64,000 bases of DNA from Liolophura sinensis (taxonomy: Eukaryota > Mollusca > Polyplacophora > Chitonida > Chitonidae): the NCBI RefSeq assembly GCF_032854445.1, contig NC_088302.1:1056001-1120000 (forward strand), given 5' to 3'. The position numbers were made by a program, and so were the translations under genes. This document shows, piece by piece, positions 23,326 through 34,875 of this stretch. The notes under the pieces were generated by a model. It was not told where the DNA came from. It made no database searches and was given only the letters and a program-made list of their open reading frames with translations. The stretch's first letter is position 1. Each line of letters starts with the position of its first letter.

Positions 23326-24302
23326 TCTTAGTCCCGTGGTTTTACCCCACAAGGCCATTAACTAATCTCAGTCCCGTGATTTTACCCCACAAGGCCATTA
23401 ACTAATCTTAGTCTTGTGGTTTTACCCCACAAGGCCATTAACTAATCTTAGTCCCGTGGTTTTACCCCACAAGGCCATTAACTAATCTTGGTCCCGTGGT
23501 TTTACCCCACAAGGCCATTAACTAATCTTAGTCCCGTGGTTTTACCCCACAAGGCCATTAACTAATCTTGGTCCCGTGGTTTTACCCCACAAGGCCATTA
23601 ACTAATCTTGGTCCCGTGGTTTTACCCCACAAGGCCATTAACTAATCTTAGTCCCGTGGTTTTACCCCACAAGGCCATTAACTAATCTTAGTCCCGTGGT
23701 TTTACCTCACAAGGCCATTAACTAATCTTGGTCCCGTGGTTTTACCCCACAAGGTCATTAACTAATCTTGGTCCCGTGGTTTTACCCCACAAGGCCATTA
23801 ACTAATCTTGGTCCCGTGGTTTTACCCCACAAGGCCATTAACTAATCTTAGTCCCGTGGTTTTACCCCACAAGGCCATTAACTAATCTTAGTCCCGTGGT
23901 TTTACCCCACAAGGCCATTAACTAATCTTAGTCCCGTGGTTTTACCCCACAAGGCCATTAACTAATCTTAGTCCCGTGGTTTTACCCCACAAGGCCATTA
24001 ACTAATCTTAGTCCCGTGGTTTTACCCCACAAGGCCATTAACTAATCTTAGTCCCGTGGTTTTACCCCACAAGGCCATTAACTAATCTTGGTCTCATGGT
24101 TTTACCCCACAAGGCCATTAACTAATCTTGGTCCCCTGGTTTTACCCCACAAGGCCATTAACTAATCTTAGTCCCGTGGTTTTACCCCACAAGGCCATTA
24201 ACTAATCTTGGTCCCGTGGTTTTACCCCACAAGGCCATTAACTAATCTTGGTCCCGTGGTTTTACCCCACAAGGCCATTAACTAATCTTAGTCTTGTGGT
24301 TT
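23302..24302. repeat. 40-bp minisatellite amplified from LINE endonuclease codons, about 25 copies
   Basis: The unit tttaccccacaaggccatta, then actaatcttagtcccgtggt, repeats every 40 bases with extremely low divergence (mainly tta or ttg before gtcccgtgg). On the minus strand one unit reads K-T-T-G-L-R-L-V-N-G-L-V-G, and the same G-L-R-L-V-N-G-L-V-G phrase continues at the left edge into the non-repeated endonuclease domain. The unit length is not a multiple of three, so the frame is lost at each copy. Confidence 0.95.
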
Positions 24303-24905
24303 TACTCTGATCCAAAAGATTCTTCCCAAAATTTTAGTAACTGAGCTTTTTATGGCACTAGGCATATATGTATCTGCATCATGCATTTCCTTGTCACCAT
24401 GGAGAAATTCTCTATCGTTGGCAATTAAATGTGCGTGATTGCCAGTACACGAGTTCAAATCTGTCACAAAAACTATACTTTTATTCAAATAAAAGTCAGC
24501 GTCATACAGCAATTTACCGAAGACATCGTGCGCTTGCCATCTTTGTACAGACGGGTTCTAGGGTGGGGAATAACATGCGCGTATATACACGTCGTCCCGA
24601 TTTTGAAGTAGGATTTGTTCTTTTTGAACCAAATTTTAGATTCATCCTTTAAAATAAATGTAGCTCCGTTAAACAGGTTTGCCTTACATGTATAATAGAC
24701 GACAATATTACGCCCAGCCTTTCTGTGCCTATATTTATTAAATGAATGGAAGTGATTATAGCCGCTGTAATTTACATCGCTCTTTGTCCAGGACTCCATC
24801 AGAATGATAATGTCATTGCCTTGTAGAAAGCATTATCGTTCTTTAAATCGTCATTCAATCCTTCTACATCCCAAACTACAGCTTTCAGAGCAGATCCATC
24901 GCTTG
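24303..24905 (-). pseudogene. LINE endonuclease N-terminal fragment
   Basis: Minus-strand translation gives A-V-V-W-D-V-E-G-L near 24845-24895. The I-L-M-E-S-W-T-K-S-D block near 24780-24815 follows, where the glutamate is the expected metal-binding residue of the APE fold. Next comes S-G-Y-N-H-F-H-S-F, then D-L-N-S-C-T-G-N near 24450, matching the D-x-N motif. The frame shifts at least once (between the frames ending at 24799 and 24512). In an intact element this domain nicks target DNA. This is a dead copy. Confidence 0.78.
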
Positions 24906-24943
24906 CCTATCGAGTCTTGTGCTGTTGTTTACTTTTTCGATTG

Positions 24944-25372
24944 TCATTCATAAACTTGTGAGCGAAGATCCCACTGGCTGGGGTTCACCACAGTGTCCGG
25001 TGCCTGTTTAAAGAATTCAGACTGTATTATAGCCAATATAACCTGGACAGCCAAAGAAGTGGGTGGGGGGGGGGGAGCGGTCACACCTTGTAATATGTGA
25101 TGAGCACTAGATAATACCTGGGACGTAGGTCTGGGTGGTTGGCTCCTGTCCTCACCCACACGCTGGGACAAACAGCAACTCACCTTCACTGAGTACAGAT
25201 TTTCGAATACTCTTTCTTTCTGGCGCCTCGCAAGTGTCATTCAGATGACAAGAAACATGCACAATTCGCTCATAGAACCATCTCAGTATGAATTTTTAGC
25301 GACACGATCCAGGCGACCACACTAACCACACAAACATCTCTCAACTCCAACCGACACACATCAAGCTATCCG
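24944..25372 (-). other. Probable LINE 5' region with a short proline-rich open frame
   Basis: A 98-codon minus-strand frame (24944-25240) has a run of five prolines and no domain I recognise. It sits directly upstream of the LINE endonuclease in the LINE's own orientation, so it is plausibly leader or ORF1 sequence, but that is inference from position only. A G-rich run (gtgggtggggggggggg) lies near 25060. Confidence 0.4.
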
Positions 25373-25385
25373 CCATCTTTTCTCC

Positions 25386-25640
25386 AGGGGCGCCTCCGTG
25401 GCTCGGTTGGTTAGCGCGCTAGAGCAGCGCAATGACCCAGGAGTCTCTCACCAACGCGGTAGTTGTGAGTTCAAGTCCAGCTCACGCTGGTTTTCTCTCA
25501 GGCCGTATGTGGGAAGGTCTCGCAGCAGCCTGCGGATGGTCGTGGGTTTCCCCCGGGCTCTGTCCCGTTTCCTCCCACCATAATAGTAAAATATTCTTGA
25601 GTACGGCGTAAAATACCAATCAAATAAATAAAATAAATGA
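25386..25640 (+). mobile_element. SINE family A, complete, with 11-bp TSD
   Basis: Head gcctccgtggctcggttggt, B-box-like gagttcaagtcc, the conserved body, and tail gtacggcgtaaaataccaat with AAATA repeats. The flanks atcttttctcc at 25375-25385 and 25641-25651 are identical. Confidence 0.93.
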
Positions 25641-25651
25641 ATCTTTTCTCC

Positions 25652-26491
25652 TGATCTTCTAGTGTGGGCCAAGTAAATATAATTGGTTGATATCAGTTTT
25701 GTCTCCGCCCAGGACGGTGTCCAAAATCTGTTATTTACTGTAGTTTTCGAATTTTCGAAGTCAGTTTTAAAGGAGATTTTCCTCTTTCTTTTTGATATTG
25801 GATATTATCATAACCATGCCGAAAGTCATAACTGTTTGGTAGTTCTAACCTCTTGTCTGCAGGACAGTCTGAAATCCTACAAATGTGGTGTTAAACCCCA
25901 ATCTGTTATTACCTCTTAAGTTACACACCTTTATGGCTAGGGCATGTATTCTCTCCAGGATATAGATGAGCTGAAATTCATTGATCAAAATTGGTTGAAA
26001 ACAAAGCATTAATACAGCAAATAGCCTGTAATGTCATCCCTAATCACTGAATACTTTTACCATCAAGCCCAGACGCTTTCTTTAAAAGAAGATATTTTAT
26101 TCATACAAATCAACTGGATTGACATACAGGTTGAGCCTCTATAAAGCCGGCTTCTTCACAACCAGTGTCTTGAGATTTCAACTACAAAATATACTCTGCT
26201 ACAGTTTTGTATGTAAGTGTTTGATAATAAAGCGTTACAAGCATAGGGTGACAGTGTTCAACAACATGTATGTTAGTTTTTATAGATAATCGGCGTTTAC
26301 AATTGAGTCAAAACGAATTCATCCCTCATGACGTAATGGACGCACCGTATGTTTGCCTTTATCACCATATAAGGATTTCAGAGTTGGTCAAAACAAGTTT
26401 GGATCGAATTAATCCCCACAAAGAGACGCATAAGCCAACTTAACACATATTAACGACTTCCGGTATCCTCCGGATGGTCTCTCTTTTGGTT
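25652..26491. other. Unassigned stretch with a SINE tail scrap
   Basis: A family-B-like tail fragment (gtggtgttaaaccccaatct) sits near 25884. I see no other element or credible gene before the Tc1 terminal repeat. Confidence 0.45.
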
Positions 26492-26492
26492 C

Positions 26493-28048
26493 TAAACTAC
26501 CAGGCAAAAGAAAGGTTTCACCCACTTCTTGAGCCCATAAAAGAAAAACAAAGGCAGATATAAGAATTAAGAAGATTTGTTTATAAACAGGAATCATTGT
26601 GAAATATTCTCTCAAAAAGGCTTTAAAATATTGGCATTCAATTGGCCACAAAACACAATGAAATAGACAAGGGGTCAGAAGAAAAAATTACACAAATGTA
26701 AAGTTAACTGGCAAGTGCTTGTAAAGTCACAGTATCCACAGAAATGAAGGACTACAGTCATCAGTAGCGAGTGTGGCCACCCTGGGCATCAATGCAAACA
26801 AGCACACGCCTCAGCATTGACGTCGTCAGTCGCCGGATGACGTCAACAGGGATAAGGTTCCATAGGTTTAACAGAGCTTGCTCAAGTTCCTGTTGGTTGG
26901 TTGGAGGAGGCACCAGCTGTCTCAAACGGCGGTCAAGGTGATCCCAGAGATGCTCAATGGGGTTCATGTCTGGTGAGTTGGCTGGCCATTGCAACACGAT
27001 GACGTTTGCGATCTCGAGGTAGTCTGTAACAATGCGGGCAGTGTGAGGTCTTGCGTTGTCGTGTTGCAAGATCGATCCTCTTGGCTGTCGTTGGAGGAAA
27101 GGAACGACGACAGGTCTCAGTACCTCATCAACATATCGCTGGCCAGTCAGATTACCTCACACAATAACCAGCTGCGTCTTCATTTGGTCACAAATCCCTC
27201 CCCAAACCATGACGTCTCCGCCTCCAAACGGATAAACCTCTCTTACGCAATTTGGCGCGAGACGCTCGCCTCTTCGTCGGGAAACTCGAACTCTGCCATC
27301 GTTCCTGAATAGACAGAACCTGCTCTCGTCTGTAAACAGCACTCTTGCCCAGCCACGTCGCTGCCACCCACGTACAATACGTGCCCATCACAATCTGCGT
27401 TGACGGTGTAAAAGGGTCAAGGCCATCCCACGGAAGGGGCGGTAAGGTCGTAAACCAGCTGAACGAAGACGACGCAGTGTTGTTCTGGGGCTGATGACAT
27501 GGCCTAGTGCCGTCGACGCTGTTGACGTCGCCGTGACGAATCGGTTTCGAAGGTGGATCTGCCGGATGTAGCGATCTTCAGCCGTAGTTGTTACCCTCGG
27601 TCTTCCCGATTTTGGTCTGTCTTGGGTCTGGCCTGTCTGCTGGTAGCGTATCAACAACCTCCTGATGGTGGTTTGGCTGCAGTTGAACGTTCTTGCAATG
27701 TGACGTTGCGAGACTCCCATGGTGGACATACCGATGGCCTGGTCTCGTTGCTCTTGCGTAAGTCTTGGCATACTGTTGGGGTTTTTTCGGTCACTGAATG
27801 TCTGCTCTTTCGAGCAAGAGTATTTATGCAACAATACCGCACGTGCATCACGAGCCATGCCTCAAAAGGACGTTTTGCATGTGATCGCAATTTCACAATT
27901 CCAATTGCTGCGTTCGTGACGATGCGTTCTGGTAGAGGAAACGATGCAGTCATACACTAAGTCCTGCTTAGAATCAAACCCGGAACCGCGCTTTTACTTT
28001 TTTTATGACAAAAAATACGGTGAAACCTCTCTTTTGCCTGGTAGTTTA
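26493..28048 (-). mobile_element. Tc1/mariner DNA transposon, 1.56 kb, with terminal inverted repeats
   Basis: The ends are inverted repeats of about 30 bases: taaactaccaggcaaaagaa at the left (26493 on), and the complement ending tttgcctggtagttta at the right (28019-28048), with one mismatch. Both ends start with TA, as expected for insertion at TA. The interior carries one transposase frame on the minus strand, of normal family length, with two premature stops. The near-identical ends show that the insertion is fairly recent, and it could still be mobilised in trans by a working transposase. Confidence 0.93.
26761..27771 (-). pseudogene. Tc1-like DD34E transposase with two in-frame TGA codons
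   Basis: The frame starts M-P-R-L-T-Q-E-Q-R at 27771 and ends G-G-H-T-R-Y at 26761, 336 codons including two stops, a normal Tc1 transposase length. The N-terminal half has two helix-turn-helix-like parts (G-V-S-Q-R-H-I-A-R-T-F-N, then a P-K-S-G-R-P hinge and a second DNA-binding part). The catalytic residues are the D of L-F-T-D-E-S-R-F, the D of Q-H-D-N-A-R-P-H, and the E of M-N-P-I-E-H-L-W-D; 34 residues lie between the last two, so it is DD34E. TGA stops lie at 27388-27390 and 27157-27159 without any frameshift. Both could be CGA to TGA changes from CpG decay. The enzyme would bind the terminal repeats and cut and paste the element. This copy cannot make a full protein unless TGA is read through. 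Confidence 0.92.
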
Positions 28049-30204
28049 GATAACCTGTGCGTCGATATCGTGTATGCACTCCGTCCAAAATTCCAAAACC
28101 TGTGCGATTCAAATGGAAAGTTTGGAGAATAGCGTGTCATAACTAGTACACAATCTTCATATACCTTCACTCAACAAAAACTATAACACTGTCCTCTAGT
28201 TGTATTGTTTAACTCATTTCTGTTCATTTAACTTTTTCATTGCAGCCCAGATTTCTCGGTATGTTTGTATATTCCCTATCTACACAGTACACTTGTTGAA
28301 AATATGAAACAGGAAACACGGAGAATCTCGTACATTCTGCTCTTTTGGATATTCTGTTCTGGCAAACCACGGAAAAGGCAGCCAAACAGAATAACTGTCT
28401 GTGACATTTCTTGTAACTGAGTATGAGGTTTGATCACTTTTACGTAGGGCTGTCCGATGAGCCCTCTTAGTTGGACTGCTTAATTAGTATCAGTGTATAC
28501 TTCTAGTATTCGCTTGCGAAATAGCCAAAACAGCCACAGTGTATCATATCTAGCTTTTAGAAACACTTCCGGTATCACAGGTTTAAGAAATGTACAAACT
28601 TGTCCGAATAAAGTTTCATAAAAAATATTTCATCTGTCACTCGCCAAATATTTTACAGTTACAGTATCGATGGATGCCTCACGTAAACCTGGACGATCTA
28701 TAGCGGAAGCCACGTGACCTATGTCACGAGAAGCCAAGCCCGATGCCAAAATCAGAGCTAATCGGAAGTACATCTACAGCGAAAAGCGGACAAATGCACT
28801 GATAAATGTATCTGGAAATACTGAGCTTGTTGTTTTTACACAAATCCATCGTATATCAACTTCCAAAGTCTGATCACAAGGTTTGGTTTTATCAATGTTT
28901 CTGTCACTAACACCAGACAATCTATAAACTATAAAACCACGTTGTCTCTATGTCTTCACATCACACTCACAAGATTTGACCTGCACAAACACTAAGATCG
29001 GACTTCAGAGACAACGGTGTATATTGGCACTGGTGAAATGATCGATTTTTCATGAACACTTTCCTGCCAAAACTCGCAAAGTATTTATTTTAATCCGAGT
29101 GTTAAGGCTGTGCGTACTATTAAATCTGTACACTTGTTGTTGATGTCTTATACATGGCTTACTACTTGTACTCCAAAGGAAGGTCTCAGGAGGTGTCCTT
29201 TGCTTGCAATACCTGGCTCCGGGAAGATTATTAGACAGGTCTGGGTTTGCTATTGTCTTAGAGCTATACAAATTCATGTTTAAAACCAAATCCTGATTTC
29301 TTTAAGGGAAATTAGTCAACCTTACATTATCTTTACATTATCTTTGCATTAAGTTATCAACTACTGCCGTCCTGATTGAGCAAAGGGTAGTGACAGTAAA
29401 GAAAAAAGTAAAACATGGAAGAAAAATTATGATAAATATGTTTGCTATGTCACGGGCGTATTGATACATTAATCAGTCATGCGTGAATGGAATAAGGGTG
29501 TATGGAATAAGAGCCGTGATCTTAGGCGAATAAATGGCCTGGACAGTTAATGCGGTGCCATATAAACTTTGACAGTGAGCGTCGATTATCACAGTGTTTA
29601 TTTGTAACAAGGATGCCATTTATGACATTTATCACACATCTTCTAGGGCATGAAATAGATTGTCTGTCGTTGTTAGCTGGAGTACGGCTTGGTCTTTTTA
29701 GCCCCATGGCCATGTGGCCATCTTCATCTATCATACTAGTGCCTGTCACAGTCCACGGAGAAGAACGAGTAGCATGTATTGTCCTCAACGCAGATTCAGC
29801 CATATTTTATCTTTAGTAATTACAGTTAAATAGAGGCATGAATATTCAAACCACTTTAGTTCGATCAACAGTGATGGTGTAAAGTTTTAATGGGATTGCT
29901 TCTTTGTGCGTGTGAAAAGTACAGATGGTTGTTAGAAACAGATCACAAGGTTTGTCCCACGATATATTGTGCACCCATACAAGTCTGTTTTAGTTCCCAG
30001 AGAATGTGATAGTAATATTGTTACTATATAAGAACAGTACATAAACAGTAAATAAAGCGGGTGCATGTAAGAGAGAAATAAGCGCAAGTCCGACATTTGT
30101 ATATTCTACTCGTAACCTAAAAAAATGGGAGTTCCAAGTGGAAACTCTCAAAATCCATGTCCAAAACAACGGAAAACACATGGGGCCAGTTCACAAATCC
30201 ATTT

Positions 30205-30440
30205 AAGCTGTTCCACAAGTTAAAGAGAACATACTGTAGCAAATCCAACGATCAAGTTTGTCCGTCAACCTGTACCACAGTTTATATAGGACATACTGTA
30301 GAGAATAGAACGATCATGAAGGCTTGTTCAGCTCTACCACAATTTACAGAGAACATACTTGAGTAGCATATAGACGATTATATTTGTCCGCTAAGCTGTA
30401 CTACAATTTACAGAGAACATACTGTAGCAAATAGAACGAT
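30205..30440. repeat. Degenerate tandem repeat, unit about 68 bp, 3-4 copies
   Basis: Variants of acagagaacatactgtagca followed by a aatagaacgatca phrase recur at about 30228, 30290, 30350 and 30414. Divergence is high. Confidence 0.7.
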
Positions 30441-31404
30441 CATATATGATGACGCCTAACCACAACATATAGACTTCAGTTAAGCCGTCAGTCACATCAG
30501 TGTCTTGCTTGAGGCATGACAACATAAAAAGAAACAAAATCTCAGGAAAATCTTTTTTCTTTGAATTAATTCTCTCCTGAAAATCGTGGCAAATGGTAAA
30601 GAAGAAAACCTGTCTTAATGGCTTTTCACGCATTATCACGCGAGATTTGTTATATTAGAGCATAGACTGTAAACTAGAATTTGCGCGTCACGTGGTCTGT
30701 CTAATAGTGCGCCTCAATGGCCTGGGTACGGTGCCTCAGTTTCCTTTGTGGAAATCACCTGCTGGGCTGAGGGGTAATGCCTGACCGAGTGGACTTCGCT
30801 CAGCTCACGTTTTCCTTGGACCTGTGTCCCTGTAAGAGGTTTTCCGCTCGGTGGGATTCAGTTAACACGTCATTTCCCTGTAGTCGGGCGATAAGCTTGT
30901 CAGACGGATCCCGGCTCAATTGCCCACTGATTGATTCCGCTTTATTTGGATATCGTTATTTAGTTTGTCTGTAAGCCGCCCCTGCTGTCAGCAATAAGCG
31001 CTAATCCCTTTACCATCGATCTTTACGCCTTAATTGGGATCCATTAGAGAAAGTAATCGTGTCCAGTGGTCAACTTAGCTTCCCAGGCAAGTTGCTGTGA
31101 AATTAGGGCCATAAAAATAGTTATATACGAGCCAATAGAACACAACATCTCTGTGGTTCAAACGACTCGTACCACTACCCCTCATCTTTAAGTTGTCCGT
31201 CACATTTATATGGGATAATCGTCGGATAATATAGCACATACACTAAAATGAAATGCCGCTAATCACTTGCATTTCGTCATTAACCGAAAAATCGGGGAAA
31301 GTAATAACTGATGACCATGCATTCGCTCAACGCGTGTCGATGACACTGTGTCGTCTATGTTCTCGTCACACTCCACGTCCTGATATTATCTCCAGTCATA
31401 AGTG

Positions 31405-31540
31405 TCAAGGTCTGCCAGCGGCCTGCGGTGTGTTTCACCCAGGCTCTGTTCGGTTTCATCCCACCATAATGCTGGCTGCCGTAGTATAAGTGAAATATTG
31501 TTGAGTGTGTCGTAAAAAAAAATCAAAACAATAAATAATG
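31405..31540 (+). mobile_element. SINE family A, 5'-truncated
   Basis: The body begins gtctgccagcggcctgcgg and continues catcccaccataatgctggc, then gtataagtgaaatattgttg. A diverged tail ends in aaaacaataaata. It is older than the copies with visible target duplications. Confidence 0.82.
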
Positions 31541-31799
31541 GCCCAGATATCCAGTCCTGTTTCCTTGTCTAACCTCTCTTTGTCTTTGGTATGACCCCGC
31601 CGTGTGTAATCCCATGTCCCCCGGCTTCGAGGCAGACGCTAAGCATACGTTAAATAACCGTTGATTTCCTGTATTGGCACAGTCAATGGCACAATCAAAT
31701 TACTACGTGAAACAATCAGTATTACCATTGCATGCTTATCGGTAAGTTATTTAAAACGGACTGATTGAAGCATGAAGTTAAATGAATAATTGAAAAGTC

Positions 31800-31885
31800 T
31801 CGCCTTAACTTCATCATTATTGCCACGACTGATAAATATGAGATGGGTACAGCGTTAAATACCAACCAAATAGATAAATAGATAG
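31800..31885 (+). mobile_element. SINE tail fragment
   Basis: The string cagcgttaaataccaaccaa followed by atagataaatagatag resembles a SINE 3' end with a short tandem tail. The head and body are missing. Confidence 0.5.
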
Positions 31886-33663
31886 GTAGGACAGGACTAA
31901 GGTCATGTCTGAGAGTCAGGACTAGAAACAGATTCACAAATTCAATATTTTCGCTAATATTACGGGTGTAACCATTTCGCTCTTCTGGAAGACGAGGCCT
32001 GGTTGAGAAATTGTTTGACAGCAAAACATTTGTTTTCGCTTGGCTGGTTTCTGGGCACGGCCTCTGGAAAGAACTCCTGCATGAGACGTCGTTTGAAGTA
32101 ACCCTTCTTGGCGTATTGATTTCCGATCTACAGTCTCCGCTGACACAGTGAACAGTTTACACCTTCCCATTTTCTATTTGTCTCCTCAGATTTAGCCTGG
32201 CAGTAAAAGACGGACATGTTTACAAGGCCGAGATATGGCGAAGCCACAAAGTGTACAGAGTAAAGCCTTAGTTGCCAGCAAGCTCCACAGATGTAACAGT
32301 TCACACTGTATGGAGACTTTATACACAGTCTCCTGAGATTGCCGCAATTCCGTAATACAGACACCTCCGGCACATGATTCACCTTCAAAACGTAGCTTTC
32401 TAGTGATAACAAAACATGTGGTCGCGTTATGAAATATTTCTATTTCAAATTAATCCATCGTTGTCCTTTATGTCTTGCATCCGTTCGAGGTGAAGGTGAC
32501 ATTTAACACACATCCGAAATCTATAAAAACTGTTTACGGCGCCTGAAAACATTTAAAAGGTCAAATAACTAACCAGAACGATTTCTTGTCACTTCTGCCT
32601 TTCTTCAATATTTATTACTTTTCGGGCTTTACGAATTATTTACACTAGAGGATGAATAACGTGCTCTCAGAAAGACACTTCCAGGGGGACACGTCACCAG
32701 TGTTGTGCCTCAGTATCATAACTGTCATTCGTGTACAAGGGAACAGAATAGTAACCTCGCATTTTCGTTTTCCTGTACTCCTGTGCTTATTGTGATGTAG
32801 ACGTATTATCATCTAAAGTCATCTGAAGTTTAAGATTATGACAAAATGTAATGGCACTCAAATTTTAGTAAAAGTACGTGTAGTTGTCTCTGAATCGTTA
32901 GAACAGGAGGCTCAATTCTACCCTCGAACATGGGTCAATTTTTTCCTGCCTCTGGTAGCAATGTGCTGCCGACAGCACTCGTACGAATAGAGTTAATACA
33001 CCCAACGTATTTAAGTCCAAGAGTATTTAAGATTGACGTAATTATGTCTTAAGAAACTAGCATGGACAAACATGAAGATCTCTTCCTATTTCCGATATGT
33101 ATAAAGTGTCATGTAACAGAGCTTGGCGTCCATATAAAGCACCCCATTTACGTTGTTTGAAAATGTCATGTTATACACTGATGGTCTTTTTGAAAAGTCC
33201 TGTATGTTCTAGTCCATGGCATTGTCTTACAAGATAATGACGGCATGAACCGGATCAGTATTTGTACAATTATTTAGCCTAGAGAAAGAAAGTACCGACC
33301 GCTAACTACGCGGGGTACCCATTTTTAAGGTACCTGTAAAGTTTCCATTCGTCACGGTGATAAAGGTTAGTGCTGATCGGAGGTTTTGTTCACACTAACC
33401 CTGTCCTGCAGATTCAATCAGTCTGTTTAGATGGAATACCATTGGTATGCACGCAGCCGTGAAGCCGTCATTGGCCTAAACTCTTCGACGGGAGATCAGG
33501 CTTGACGGATTCTGAAGCCAGGGCGGAAGCCTTTCGTGTTCCAGCAGCACCTCGTGATGGCAGAGTGTTAAGTGTCCAGACAGCCTTACTCTGAATCTAT
33601 AGGATCTTATCTGGTTAATAGATGGCCTACAACTGGCTCCGTTACCTGTCAAGGTAACATATC

Positions 33664-34129
33664 ATGGCAATCTCATCACCTGTAGTGACGGACAACTACT
33701 CGTTGGTCAGCGGAGAGCAACATTTTTCGGGATGGAATAATTCGATTGTGAGTGAAGGTCTCGAGTCCAGCAGCGTTGGAGCCTACACCAATGTAACTAG
33801 TCATAACTCCAATGCTAGCGAGACTGGGTTGGAAACTTTGGGCACAGGTTTAGAAGGACTTGTTCCTAGAGGTATGAGCATTAGCCTGGCGGTCAGCATC
33901 CCTCTGTACGCTTTGATCTTCTGTCTGTCCGTCCTAGGTAACTCTATGGTACTTGTCGTGTTGACGAGGAACAGGATCATGGCGACTGTCACGAACGCTT
34001 TCCTCATCAATCTAGCTGTAAGTGACATCTTGTTGGCGCTTGTTTGCATGCCGTTTACACTCATCCCCATTCTGATGAAAAACTTCATTTTTGGAGAAAC
34101 TATGTGTGTTTTAATCCGATACCTACAAG
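33664..34129 (+). CDS. CCK/gastrin-receptor-like GPCR, first coding exon 1 (N-terminus to ECL1)
   Basis: The exon encodes 155 complete codons plus one base and ends at gt-a-a-g-t (34130), a phase-1 donor. The start ATG has A at -3 and G at +4. Residues 1-77 form an extracellular tail with four N-glycosylation sequons (N11, N25, N43, N50). TM1 is about 78-101 with the G-N pair (N93). TM2 is about 111-137 with N-L-A-V-S-D (D121) and C-M-P-F-T-L-I-P. Next come N-F-I-F-G and C148, the conserved disulfide cysteine. The T-N-A-F-L...L-A-V-S-D and C-M-P-F-T-L...F-I-F-G pattern closely recalls vertebrate CCKBR/CCKAR and insect sulfakinin receptors, peptide receptors that signal through G proteins at the cell surface. 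It lacks TM3-TM7; no downstream exon is visible in the window. Two further exons of the same design follow on the same strand. The subfamily call is from remembered family motifs. Confidence 0.85.
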
Positions 34130-34135
34130 GTAAGT
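34130..34135 (+). promoter_or_regulatory. Splice donor, phase 1
   Basis: CAAG|GTAAGT follows the Y-L-Q-G codons exactly, a consensus 5' splice site. The frame would read on for about 37 codons into the intron before a stop. The other two receptor exons end at the same codon and phase. Confidence 0.88.
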
Positions 34136-34449
34136 TCAGTGGAAAGATATTTCTAACACTTTTACTTCATTACCGAGTAAAGTGTGATTATAACCATGCT
34201 TGGGATTTAGTTTGCTTAGCAGAAGGTGAAAAATTACCTTAAACTATCTTAAAGTTGGATTTAATTCCACATTCAGAAAAATATGTGTATTGGTTATTGA
34301 ATCTCCTGTGCAATGATCAACAAAAACAATGTACACTTTTTCCATTCTATTTTTTAAGAGAAACACATTCTGCAATTCACTTTGCCCCCCGTCTTTATAT
34401 GCACTGACTCTTAAGAATTAAAGTGGATGTATAGAGTAGCTATACGTTA

Positions 34450-34580
34450 CAACAGAGGACAACGCTTGACAACAGCAAACAACCCCTGACAACAGAGGAC
34501 AACGCGTGACAACAGAGGACAACGCGTGACAACAGAGGACATTACGTGACAACCGAGGCCAACGCGTGACAACAAAATAC
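34450..34580. repeat. 20-bp tandem repeat, about 6 copies, in the presumed intron
   Basis: The unit gacaacagaggacaacgcgt repeats about every 20 bases with scattered substitutions. It is a small array about 320 bases past the donor. Confidence 0.85.
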
Positions 34581-34644
34581 AACGTCATCGAAGACATAAT
34601 GCAGTTCTGTTTCGCTTTATTTGCTAATTAAATAGTGGTAGTGA

Positions 34645-34875
34645 ATAATTTATTTATTTACTTGACTGGGGTTAAACGCCGTGAGCTGGATTATTTCGGT
34701 TAGAAACGACAGTCCGATTTATAAGTGAAGGAACAAGTGAATATGGCGGAGAAACCACCGCTGTACGCCAGTTGCTTGACAAAGCAGCAACCGAATCAGC
34801 GGAAACTGGACTCTGAACCCGCATTCTCATGAGGCAAGTAGCGATCGGCTGATGCGATCTCGAGATACGGTTTGT
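34645..34875 (-). mobile_element. Possible reverse-oriented SINE
   Basis: The order ttatttatttacttgactgg, then ggttaaacgccgtgag, then ttataagtgaagg, then atatggcggagaaacc fits the tail-to-body order of reversed SINE copies. The tRNA-like head is not clear. Confidence 0.5.

Larger units (their letters stand above)
20250..25372 (-). mobile_element. Degenerate LINE (APE-type non-LTR retrotransposon), split by two minisatellites and a SINE
   Basis: Read on the minus strand from about 25.3 kb to 20.25 kb, fragments appear in LINE order: an endonuclease N-terminal part (24905 down to 24301), an endonuclease C-terminal part (23325 to 23180), a basic linker (21868 to 21720) and a reverse transcriptase (21687 to about 20.7 kb, trailing to 20.25 kb). 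The order matches a CR1/Jockey-like ORF2. The intact element has been broken by a 40-bp array inside the endonuclease, a family-B SINE, and a 54-bp array in the linker. Frameshifts and stops are frequent, so it cannot move by itself. The exact ends are not clear to me; family assignment is by motif recognition only. Confidence 0.8.
28049..33663. other. Long mostly unique non-coding stretch upstream of the first receptor exon
   Basis: The stretch holds a few short repeats (listed separately) and open frames of 60-94 codons on both strands, such as 29550-29816. None shows a domain. Any 5' untranslated exon or promoter of the receptor exon at 33664 would lie in its last part, but I cannot place a start site. 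About 30700-31090 is comparatively GC-rich and repeat-free and could be regulatory; that is speculation. Confidence 0.4.

Noticed and set aside
23302-24302. CRISPR array
   Set aside because: The 40-bp units are directly adjacent with no unique spacers, the genome is animal, and the unit derives from LINE codons.
29522-29816. 88-93-codon open frames on both strands as a small gene
   Set aside because: Neither has a recognised domain, signal peptide or splice context, and the two overlap completely; chance openings are the simpler view.
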